Shown here one piece after another: positions 1 through 12,000 of a stretch of DNA of 64,000 nt. The stretch comes from Steromphala cineraria (lineage: Eukaryota > Mollusca > Gastropoda > Trochida > Trochidae). The notes below the pieces were generated by a model. That model saw nothing but the letters and a program-made list of their open reading frames with translations. It was not told the origin of the DNA and ran no database searches. A program made the position numbers and the translations under genes. The stretch spans positions 7,466,224 through 7,530,223 of the forward strand of contig OU744736.1 in assembly GCA_916613615.1 (NCBI GenBank), written 5' to 3'. How positions within the stretch are numbered: the first letter of the stretch is position 1; every line of letters starts with the position of its first letter.

Positions 1-3000
1 GCATCCTTGAATCACAACTCTTCAAAAAGACAAGATTTACAGTATTTGGTAAAAACAGAGAATTAAACTTTTTGGTAAACACTTAAAAAAATTATCTTGA
101 CATCAGCTGATAACAGGAACATGAGACAAGTGACCCGAGTTTTGCTGAGAATCGACATATTGTACCATTTGCTATGCATCCGATTAAAATAATGAATAGC
201 CGTACTGTTACACCTCTTAAAATTACCTGAGTTTTTCCAAGGAGTCTGTAGGCAGTCTGCACCTTCTCATAGTGGTTGACATCGAAATTGGAGCAGGTTT
301 TGGAGAGAGCGACATCAAGCTGTTCCTCAATCATCTCCAGAGTGTCCTGCAGCTTGGAGCTCAACTCACTGTCACACAATGTTATACAACTCAACTCACT
401 AGGACACAATGTTATACAACTCATCTCACTGGGACACAATGTTATACAACTCATCTCACTGGGACACAATGTTATACAACTCATCTCACTGTCACACAAT
501 GTTATACAACTTATCTCACTGTCACACAATGTTATACAACTCAACTCACTAGGACACAATGTTATACAACTCATCTCACTGGGACACAATGTTATACAAC
601 TCATCTCACTGGGACACAATGTTATACAACTCATCTCACTGGGACACAATGTTATACAACTCATCTCACTGGGACACAATATAATACAACTTATCTCACT
701 GTCACACAATGTTATACAACTCATCTCACTGTCACACAATGTTATACAACTCATCTCACTGGGACACAATGTTATACAACTCATCTCACTGTCACACAAT
801 GTTATACAACTTATCTCACTGTCACACAATGTTATACAACTCATCTCACTGGGACACAATATAATACAACTCAACTCACTAGGAAACAATATGATACAAC
901 TTATCTCACAGTGACACAATGTAATACAACTCAACTCACAATGATATATAACTCAACTTGCTGTGACACAATGTAATTCAACTCAACTTACTGTCACACA
1001 ATGTACTACAACTCAACCTAATGGGACACAATGTAACACAATTCATCTCATTGTGATACAATGTAATATATACATGAACTCTCTGTGACACAAGGTAATA
1101 CAACTATGTGTGAAGATTGTAACTTCTCTTATCAACAAATGGTTAGCGCTTAAAAAATCCACAAGATTAACACTTCCAATACACTATTGAGATACTGATT
1201 GAAGAGAAGCCTTGTATTGACTGTACCTGATACAGTTGTAGTGCCTGAACGTGCTGGCAGCCTTCTGACACTCCAGACACAGCTGTATAGCTCCACAGTA
1301 GTCTTCCTCCTGGTGTTGACACATCAACATCAACATTAACATCAACATTGGTACCCCGGTAATAACAATATGAAGTGTTCCAATAAAGCCCTGCATAGAC
1401 GTATCATTGAGTGATCTCTCTAGGTGCTTGTGACATGAATATAAGTTGGTAACGGAGCTGTATTAACATGAGCCAAAATGTGTTTAAACCAACTTAGTAT
1501 AAAGGTCTTTGCAGAAAAATTGCTTCCAAAATATTTCGATTTAATCAAGAACCTACCTATCTATTAATTCCACTGTCCCTGAAAAATGCTAATTTATTAT
1601 AATATTACATATATAAAAAATACCTTACCTCCATCATCTCTCGTAGTCTTAGATCTGTTCTTTGCTGAAAACAATAAATAAAAGATAATAGAATAACGTT
1701 TTATAGCTTACTGAAAAAAACTTAAACATGGACGATGAAACATTTTGATAAACCAACGAGTTATTGTTTTTCGCCGATTGGGCAATATTTCAGCCATTAG
1801 CGGCTTTGATAAACAAAGCATGAAAGATTTCATACCGTATTCGCCGTAATAAGCCCTTAAAAAATTGACTTGGGTGGGCGCTTATTAAAATGATGTGTGA
1901 GCGCTTAAAATTATGTGAGAAACGAACGAAAAATAAAGACTACTCAAGTGGAACTGTGTTTAGGTTGTCCTTCATAATTGATACAGACGTTCAAAACATA
2001 CTTACACATTATCGAGTTGAAAATAACACATATTGCTGCTCAATGTAGCCTTTAATTCCTCAAAGTGAAACAGAAACCACATTGCCTATGGCGGCGGCCA
2101 TTTTCCCAGAAGTAAACACAACACATAAACAAGAAAACTGTAAACAAAGTTCTGTCAATGAAAAGTTCAGGAATAAACTGGTAAATCATCAGTGGGAGGG
2201 TGAGTCAGGTGAAACGTATTCATCGTCGCTTTCTGAGGTGTCTTCTTCCTCGTCACTCCATTCATTAACAGCGTCGATTTCAAGATGCATGTTCTAAGAC
2301 TGTTGGACACGACGTTCGATTTCACCGGACGTTGCCTCATCAAATCCGTCAAATGGGTCATCGTCATCAGACTTGGGTACATTGAAGAGCAGGTGATCCT
2401 CGCTCCCATCCAGAGCATTTACAATGCCAAATGTGAGATACGATTTCCGAATCACATCGGGTGTCACTGTTCTCCAAGCATCGCGAATCCATGTCAGAAT
2501 TGTGGACTTCTCCGGGGGCTTTCTGTTGTTCCCCTTGGTCATTTCTACTTTCCCGTTAAAAAGCCAATCATCATACATGCAACGGTAAGCACCTTTCATG
2601 GGCTTATTCCAGCTTACATCGCAAGGTTGCAGTTTTGAAGTACATCCACCTGGGATAATTGCGAAGACAGTATTGTAAACTGTCGACAGTGATTTTTTGA
2701 TTGCAGGGGTCCGATGGGCAGAAAATGCATCCCATATCAGCAAACGTCTCTCTCGGGAATTCTTCCTCCACACGTACTGAAGCCAGTATTGCATCACCTC
2801 GTTAGCCCAGGCTTTAGGTGTCATTTTCACGATGACGCCTAACGGAATGTTCTTGGGTGGCCTGACGCCTTTCAGAAGTACCAAGGGAGGCAACTTTGTA
2901 CCATCAGCCATGGCTGCTAGACAAACAGTCATTCTAGATTTCTCATGGCCTGTACTTGCCATAGTGATCGTTTTCGTGCCACGCTGCTCCAAGGTATAGT

Positions 3001-6000
3001 TTCCAGGCATGTCAATCCAAATTGGGGTTTCGTCCATGTTTCCTATTGCTGACAATTGGTAGTTCTGGCGTCTTCTCATTCTGATGATGTACTGAAGAAT
3101 TGACATCATTTTGTCACCTAATACTTCTTCGTTTTTCTGTGAAACATGAGTTGCCCGTCGAAATGAAATCTGATGCCGCTTCATGAATGACCTTAACCAA
3201 CCACAGCTAGCTTTAAATGATTGGTTGCCTTCCTTCTTATGTAACCGAGATGCTTCTTGTTTCAGGGCCTTCCCAGTCACTCTTGTACCCAGTTTTCTGC
3301 GGTCGTCAAGCCATATTATGAGTTTCTCTTCAATATCTCTATAAACAACCTTTCTGCCGCCGCCAGACTTTCGTTTTCGTTTTGATTTTTTTAAAAATAT
3401 CTCGTAAATGTGCCTCTTCTTTTCTCCATTCACGTACACGCTTACGATCTACTTCAAACTGTCTCGATGCCGCTGAATTCGTCGATGTCTTTGCAAATTC
3501 AATAACCTTCAGTTTGAATGCAATATCATATGATTTTACACGCTGACCCTTGTGTGACGATGATGCCTCCATAACGGTATACTATTGACAGAAATTCTAC
3601 GTTCCCATTTACAATTACATGCCTGTCTTATAGTCACATGGTCAAAGATTCTAAATTTAGCAGTAACACATGTAGGTCACATGAAGTCCAAAACGTCACT
3701 TCCTCTAAGTATGGCGGCCACTTACACATGTGAGAGTTCAATCCGAGGTTACCATATTTACCGTGATATCTGGGATCCAATTATTAACGAAGAATTAACA
3801 ACAGTTCGGGAACCAACTAACCCTCATGATAAATTTGCAGTTGTGGTGCTTAAAAATAAAATTACTGTAGGACATTTACCAAAAGAAAAAATAAAGGTGC
3901 TTTCTTGTTTCCTCAAACACGAAGGAGCGATCACGTGCGTGGTGACAGATGATAAATATAGACACTCGACAGTAGCATGGGGGTTGGAAATTCCCTGTAA
4001 ACTAAAGTTTAAGAGCTCTCAGCGACTAGTTTCTCGTCTGAAGGTGTTGTTGGATTGAATTTAGGTAAGTTGGTAGATGGGCGGTTATTAGAGTTAATTG
4101 CAAAACCCTTTGGGGGGGCGTTTATTACGGCGAATACGGTAACCCTTAAATGCTGTGATTGTATTTGTATTATATATGCTGCTGGATGAAATCAACTAAA
4201 ATATTTTTTCACACAGTATGAAGAGCAAAGATGGCTGTATGTCAATATTACCAGTGTCTTGATGGTGTGGAGAGATTTGAGTAGACCGAGCAGTTGTTGA
4301 CGTTTACGGTAGTTAGACAACAGACCCAAACTAGCAGCTGTGAAACTTTCTCTTGCGTGGGACAGTTGTCTGGAATAAGATACAGGTATACATGTCACAT
4401 AGTATAAACATCCTGGACAGATGAGGATCAGACAAAGATAGAACGATGAAGTACCATAAAATAGAGCCTGGGCTTTACAGCTCATCAGGCTTCATGTTCA
4501 ATTTGCTTAGGGTGTTGCCAATGTGGTTTCCCCATTGGTAGGGACCACAGGGTCACCAAATGTACAATTTAGAATTCCCATAACTTGAGGAGTGTCTTTC
4601 AGCATTCTTGGCTGTGTGCTTCTAGAGCTGACTGAGGAAAAAGACTTAAAGCTGTGGTCATTATTAGTATAATGATTACTACTACCATCTTGAAAAATAA
4701 AATCAATCTGAAGCCCATTTTCTACACGTAAGATAAGAAAGTAGATGACTGGTTGACCGACCTGCGCCCAGTTGAGCAGATGACGCCGGCTAGTTGTAGA
4801 GTCTTCTGTAACTCCATGACTCTCTGCAGCTCTGTTGCGTACGCCGGCTGCTTCTGGAGGATCAGCTCCGACACCTTCTTCGACACCTGCAGAGAATATC
4901 AGAGGTTTGGATACTTGTCACATTAATAACACGGCTGTAATTTCACCGCCATTATATAACAATGATAAAAAAAATTAAATTCTTTCAGTCATGTGAATAA
5001 ATGACTACTGTCATGGATTAAGTGTGAGGTTAAACAAAATAACAACTGAAGTCTAGAAGTCATAACTTTAATAATTTGAAAAAGGCAGGATTTTTTATTA
5101 CTTTTGGTCAAACTTTGAAAATGTTATGGCCACCTAGAATAGATATCCCTCAAAAGAATATTAGAAGGAAATGGAAATCTCACTTTTGGTATTTGAAGTT
5201 TCTAAGCTAAAGAGCTTCAAGTTAGGCTCAGGAAATGGAACGACGTCAGAAATTTTGACTTTTAAAGGCAAAATTTTCAAAATATTTTGGTACCCTGGAA
5301 ATCAAACCCCCAAAAGGCACATCTGCACCACAAAGGTAACATCCATACCAAATATGAAGTTTCTAAGTCAAATGGTTTTCAAGTTACCGTATGCTCCAGA
5401 AACAGAACAAAGTCAAATATTTGGCCTTCTTAGGGCCAACATTTCAAAAAGTTTTGGTACCCTTGGTATAAAACAATTTCTTTGCATATAGTAACTGTCT
5501 GAAGCCTGGCTGGACAAGAGGAAAGAAAGAAAGTAAGCTCCTACTCACTGCCTGTAGTTGTTTCCTGAGACGTTTCCTGTCATCATCAACCTTTGACAGA
5601 TCCACAACCTCTGGAAGTTTCTGGAACCATTCAATTTCTAAATTCATTCTGATGTCATATCAATATGTACATGTCTAACATATATGAATCAAAATACATT
5701 GTTCGAGATTGAAAAGATTTGTTTTTAGCGGTAAGCGATTACGGTGAAGGCGAGAGAGTGGTCTCCCTTGGAACTCTTGTCTGTGAAGTTACAAAAAGTG
5801 ACGAAAACACATGTGTTGTGAACGAAACTCATCGACGATGTCAAATTCAATCAAAAACTCCATTATGTGCGTTCCAAACGGAAAAAACAAATACTCATCT
5901 GTATTTTCCATAATTAAATAATCAATGACACTAATTCTTTTTGTTCTTTCACGAACAAAAAGTTTTTTCCCGGACGAAAACATAGTGACCAAAATTGACC

Positions 6001-9000
6001 TAATTTCCTGCCACTATGGCGACGAGTAAGTCCGATATCGTGCAGAAAACTGTTGCTAACAAGTTAAAAGACATTGCTTCTGATAGTGGTGAACTGTTGA
6101 ATGTGAAATATGTGAGGAGAGGGTGTGCAGCTAGGTTAACCACCGTAGTGAAATCGGCGAGGTTATTCATGAACAATAAATGTAATTCTCACATGATAAT
6201 GCAAGCTCGTGAAGATATTACCCGTGCACTGAACTCTTTAGACATTTCTCAAACGAAATATTTGAACTAATTTCATGCTAGTGATGATACAGCATCTGCA
6301 ATACAGTGGTACACTGATAGGAAAACCATAGCAGGGCAGTGTTTGCTTGATATTGACAATTATCTACAAACATGTGATTTGTCAACAAAATCATTTGAAT
6401 ATGAACATGAAAATGAACATGAACATGAAAATGAACATGAACATGAAAATGAACATGAAAAAGACCTTCAGAGGTCCCATAAAAGTGAAAGTCATACTAA
6501 TTCAAGACATTCAAGTAAAAGTAAATCCCACAGTTCCACATCTATTCATAAGTTAACACTACAAACTGAACAAGCCAAACTCAGGGCTAAACAGTTGAAA
6601 CAGTCAGCTGAGATAGCTGAACAGGCAGCTGCGTTAGAGATGTTAAAGACACAACAGGCTATTAGGCACCAAACAGAAATGGCTGATTTGGAAGTTCAGG
6701 TTTTGCAAAATATGTTGGAAAGAAGTAGTATTAACTCTCAATCAAGTTTGAAATCTTGTAAACCTGAATATGTCAGACAATGGTTGAATGAGACTCAGAA
6801 CTTTGTATCACAAACAGAAACACAGAACAAACCTGATATTCCTATGAATACTCAACCTAATCATGATGGTGTTTCACATTCAGCACAGAACAATCCTCAA
6901 CCCCCAATATTACCTCAAGCTAATTTGACAACTCATCAAGCTCAGACATCAAGCTCTCTCAATCCACATGCACCAAGTTTTACCAGTCATGTGCAGTTCA
7001 AAACCCCTAATACAGAGAATATGAAACCCAGTGTACACACACAACAGGAATTGCATGATCCCCATGTTCAATCACAATCACATGCGCAACACTATCAGTG
7101 TGAAGATGAACCCATTGACGCGTGGATTGACAGACTAGTACTCGGACAAGAGACTGTACCCGTACTTCCAAGTCGAACATCGGACTGTGACCAGTTGACG
7201 CAAACTCTAATTCATGTCGAAAGCGAGCGAGATCTGCCGAAGATCGACTTACCTCAGTTTACTGGTGCAGCACTAATGTGGCCGAGATTTGTCGAGCAAT
7301 TCTACTCTCAGGTACACTGTAGACCAGGTATCTCTGACACAAGGAGGATGGATTTGTTACAATCACATTTGAAAGGGGAAGCAGCTAACCTTGTACAGGG
7401 TCTTGGTTATAGCGGAAAAAATTATGCCTTGGCATTACAGGAGTTAAAGAACGCCTTTGGTCACAGGGTGAGAATTTCTAGAGCATTTCTGGACAAGGTT
7501 ATTACCGGCCCGGTAATACAATCCCATGATTCTGGTGCACTCAGACAATTTTATGTGAACATAAGAGATTGTGTGACTACACTGGAACAACTCAAGTACA
7601 GAAGTGACTTGGGCAGCTGCGATGTACTGATGAAAGCGGCAAGACGACTACCCGGCGACAAAATCTCAAGTTGGAATGAGCACGTAAAATCTGTCATGAA
7701 AACACGGGAGCCGACATTGGTGGACCTTAAGCAGTGGTTGCGAGAACGTGTCAACACTGACTTTAACCCTTATGCTGTCTCGGTAAGCAAAAGGCAAGGA
7801 AGTAACACAAGTAACCGAACCAGTTTACCTCACTCTCAATCCCATCAGGAAAAGTCCAGTGAAAGAAAAAGCACAATGTATACAGCTGTCAGCAATCATG
7901 CCACACCAAAACAGCCTAGTCCCACAGTAGAAAGCAAAACTTCAGTACAGACTGCTTCGCAGAACACAGCCAAGCAACCAGTGAATCAAGCACAGACTGA
8001 AACACAAGGGAAAATGCCATGTTTGCTGTGTGGCGAGGCACACTATCTGTACAGATGTCCACTCTATGCCAACAAGACTGTTAGGGAACGGTGGAAATTA
8101 GTGATTGACAATAAGTTGTGTATAAACTGTCTGAAACCCAACCATAGTGCCAAAAGGTGTTTTTCATCAGTGTCATGTTTGGAAAGGGACTGTAGTCAGA
8201 AACACCATACATCTCTTCATGATGATTATTCAAAGCCAACACATGGAACAAATCACAATATTCAGTCACCGGATGCAACTCGGGTGTATTTTCAGTTAGT
8301 TCCAGTATTTGCGTATGGTTCAAATGGACTTGTCATCCAGACAGTTGCACTTCTAGACTCTGCGAGTGACATTTCACTCATTGATGACAATCTTGCCAAA
8401 GATCTTGGTCTGAGAGGTAGCAAACATTCGCTTAGTGTGAAAACACTTAATTCAGTGACTGAACAAGAAGCACATAAAGTTTCCCTCAATATCAAGGCAG
8501 CTGATGATATTGATGCTGGACTTCTTCACATTAAGGAAGCATGGACGGTAAGTTCTGGTGCAATTTGTTGTCCACCCCAACATGTACACACTGAATGGGA
8601 ACACATCAGGGACTTGAATGTTTCCAATATTGAACCCTTTGAAGTGAAGTTGTTGATAGGTCTTAATGTTCCAGAAGCACATTTACAGACTGATGTTGTT
8701 TCGGGCCCAGTAAACCAGCCCTATGCAGTGCGGACATCTCTCGGCTGGTCACTCATGGGCGTTTCTGATCATCAGGATGAGAGGGAACAAGCCATTCAAG
8801 CTCGAGTACATTTCACTGTCGCGCAGGACATGTGCTTGAACAAGCAGGTAGAACAGTTCTGGTTGACAGAGTCGTTCGGAGTGACGCGTGACTACAAGGG
8901 GCCATCATCATCCGAAGACCATCGAGCCCAGGCCATTCTTGACAAAACAGCCCGACTCATTGACGGACATTATGAAGTTGGGATGTTGTGGCGGCGAGAT

Positions 9001-12000
9001 GACCTTGTTCTTCCGAATAACCGCAGTGTAGCTGAGAGAAGATATAGGGCTATCGCAAAGAGGTTAAATCATGACGGTGACTTCGCTAGACTTTACGGTG
9101 ATACATTGAACGGTTACGTTGCAAAGGGACATGCAATGAAGTTGACCGAAGAGGAAGCCATGACAGTATCTCCACGGACGTGGTACCTTCCCCACCATGG
9201 AGTTACCAACATCAACAAACCTGGCAAGGTCAGAGTAGTTTTTGATGCGGCCGCCTCACATTTAGGTACTTCTCTCAATGACAATTTGATGACAGGACCA
9301 GACTTGCTGAACAATCTCTTTGGAGTGCTTGTCCGCTTCAGGCAATATGCTGTTGGAATGTCAGCTGACATAGAAGGGATGTTTCACCAGGTAAAGGTTT
9401 CATCTGGTGATTCAAATGCACTACAATTTCTGTGGAAGGAAGACCTGAAACAGCCAGGCCCTCCTGATGTATTCAAAATGACTGTTCACATATTTGGTGC
9501 CGCGGACTCTCCGTGCTGTGCGAACTATGCCTTGAAACGTACAGCTACGGACAATGCGGATCAATTCAGTGAGACGACGATTCAATCTGCTCTACGGGAC
9601 TTCTATGTTGATGACCTTTTGACATCTGTAGAAACACCAATTGATGGAATGAAACTATCAACCGAACTAATTGGATTAATGAAAATGGGAGGTTTTCATT
9701 TACACAAATGGATGTCCAACTCTGCTGAAGTGCTTAACACAATTGCTGAGAGTGAAAGGGCTGTTGGGACTGTGAATCTTGACCTGGACGAGATGCCTAT
9801 TCAGCGAGCTTTAGGGCTCAAATGGAGTATTTCAAGTGACGCCTTTGTGTTTGAACAAAACCCGAAAGATCCTGTCTTCACAAAGCGGGGCGTTGTGAGC
9901 GCGGTGAGTTCTATCTTCGACCCCTGCGGGTTTTTGTCTCCTTTCACCTTCAGAGCCAAGTGTCTCATTCAGGAACTCTGGCGGCACAAGTTGGATTGGG
10001 ACGACCCACTACCTCCTGATCTGAGAACAAAATGGGAAGAATGGCTTTCCGAGCTGCACCTGTTGACCTCACTTGAGATACCACGACATCACCTACATCT
10101 CACAAGTTCATCTGAGCACATAGAACTTCACCTTTTTTCTGACGCTTCGGAGCATGGGTTCGGCGCAGTGGCCTATCTTCGATATCAATCAAACTCTGAG
10201 ATTGTCTGCTCCTTTGTAGCAGCCAAAACACATGTCGCTCCATTACAGCCAATGTTATCCATACCGAGACTGGAATTGCAGGGAGCTGTATTGGCCGCTC
10301 GACTTTACGTATCATTGAAAAATGAACTGACATTGAATGTGACAAACACACACTTTTGGACTGACTCCAACACTGTACTCAGCTACATCAAAAATGAAGC
10401 AAGAAGATTCAAGCCATTTGTATCTAACCGCATCTCTGAAATACTTGAAGTGACAAATGGTAAACAGTGGCGACATGTATCTTCGCCCGAGAACCCGGCT
10501 GACCACTGCACACGTGGACTCTCGGGTAAGCAGATGAACACTAGTCATTCTTGGTTTCAGGGTCCTCAGTTCTTAACACAGGATGAAAACACATGGGAAA
10601 CACAAGCAGAGACCTCTTCAGAGTATGAACTGAGTGACATGGACCCTGAGGTCAAGAAAAAACATCTCCTCAACACAGTGACTGACAACTGTAAATCACC
10701 TGAATATTCAAGGAGCATATTCAAGGAATTGGAATTGTCAAGTTTGATCAACCCGGCAAGTTTCTCTTCCTGGCACAGACTGTGTAGACGCACAGCATGG
10801 ATATTGCGAGCTGTGCGTAACTTCCTCTCGAAGTTGAAAGACCGACAGGTATCTCCAATCAAAAACTTGTGTCTTCTACCTTCAGAATATGAGGAGGCCA
10901 AGTTATGCTGGATCAAAGAATCTCAAAGGGATGCATTTCATTCAGAAATGGAAAACCTCAGTCATGGAAATTCAATCCCAGCCCAAAGCAAACTTCAACC
11001 CTTGACTCCATTCTATGATGGTCGACATCTGAGGGTAGGTGGAAGACTGCGAAAGGCTAATATCCCTGTGGAATCCAAGTACCAGCTCCTGTTACCCTAT
11101 GATCACCATGTCACAAGGCTTATTCTACATGACGTTCATGTAAGCATTGCTCATGGTGGGCCAGAACATGTCATCTCTACTGTGCGACAGAAATACTGGC
11201 CAATCAATGCAAGAAGAATGGCGAAGCAGACTATCGGTAGATGTCTCGACTGTCGAAGGCGTCGAGTAATGCCGAGTGTACCCAGGATGGCGGACTTGCC
11301 CTCGTGTCGTCTCAACGGTGCCGCAGGTGCATTTGTCAATACCGGCGTGGATTATTTTGGACCAATGTTGGTTAAGTTTCGTCGATGCTCTGTCAAACGG
11401 TGGGGATGCCTTTTCACCTGTTTGACTACCAGGGCTGTGCACATTGAACTAGCAGATTCATTGGAGACAGATTCATTTATTCTGCTATTACGGTGCTTTA
11501 TTGCCAGACGGGGTCACCCACATCATATCTACAGTGACAATGGCACCAACTTCAAGGGGGCAGACAATGAACTATCCCAGTGTTTATCTGAGCTCAAGCA
11601 GCAGCATATCTGTGACTTTTTAGCTCCTCAGGGAATCCAGTGGCACTTTATCCCTCCTCTAAGTCCACATTTTGGGGGCGCCTGGGAAAGACTGGTCCGA
11701 TCGACAAAAACTGCGCTAATGAACACTCTTCGAAACACCTATGTCTCAGAATCTGTGCTTCGGACTGCACTTTTAGAGGTGGAAGCCGTTCTGAACAGCC
11801 GTCCGTTAACCCATAACAGTCAGGATCCTGAGGACTACACTGCAATCACCCCAAACCACTTCCTCATAGGTAGGGCTAACAACCAGCTTCCTCCTGCTGT
11901 GTGTACGGAAAGGGAAATTAATAGCAGGAAGAGGTGGCGCCAAGCTCAAGTGATAGCAGATCATGTGTGTAGGAGATGGTTGAAAGAATACCTCCCCGAA

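Larger units (their letters stand above)
1835..4139. mobile_element. pogo/Tigger-like DNA transposon with two divergent genes
   Basis: Bounded by perfect 18-bp terminal inverted repeats CCGTATTCGCCGTAATAA (1835-1852 and 4122-4139) with a TA on each outer side (1833-1834, 4140-4141), the target duplication of the Tc1/mariner/pogo superfamily. Subterminal motifs of the type GGGCGCTTATT recur inside both ends. It lies in a VPS50 intron. Cargo: a frameshifted pogo transposase on the minus strand and an intact HIRAN-domain frame on the plus strand. Confidence 0.9.

Noticed and set aside
92..934. Long frame rich in SCITLC decapeptides, taken alone as a gene
   Set aside because: It is minisatellite plus VPS50 exon 9; not an independent gene, though in-frame inclusion by splicing is raised as a finding.
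2082..2638. Plus-strand frames over the transposase
   Set aside because: Antisense shadows of the pogo transposase.
5719..5913. 64-codon frame repeated at 12399-12593
   Set aside because: Lies wholly inside the LTRs; identical because the LTRs are identical.
5958..6015. Primer binding site of the BEL/Pao element
   Set aside because: No TGG-starting tRNA-like stretch follows the LTR closely enough to call.
7551..11845. Minus-strand frames under the Gag-Pol region
   Set aside because: Shadows of the polyprotein frame with no recognisable domain.
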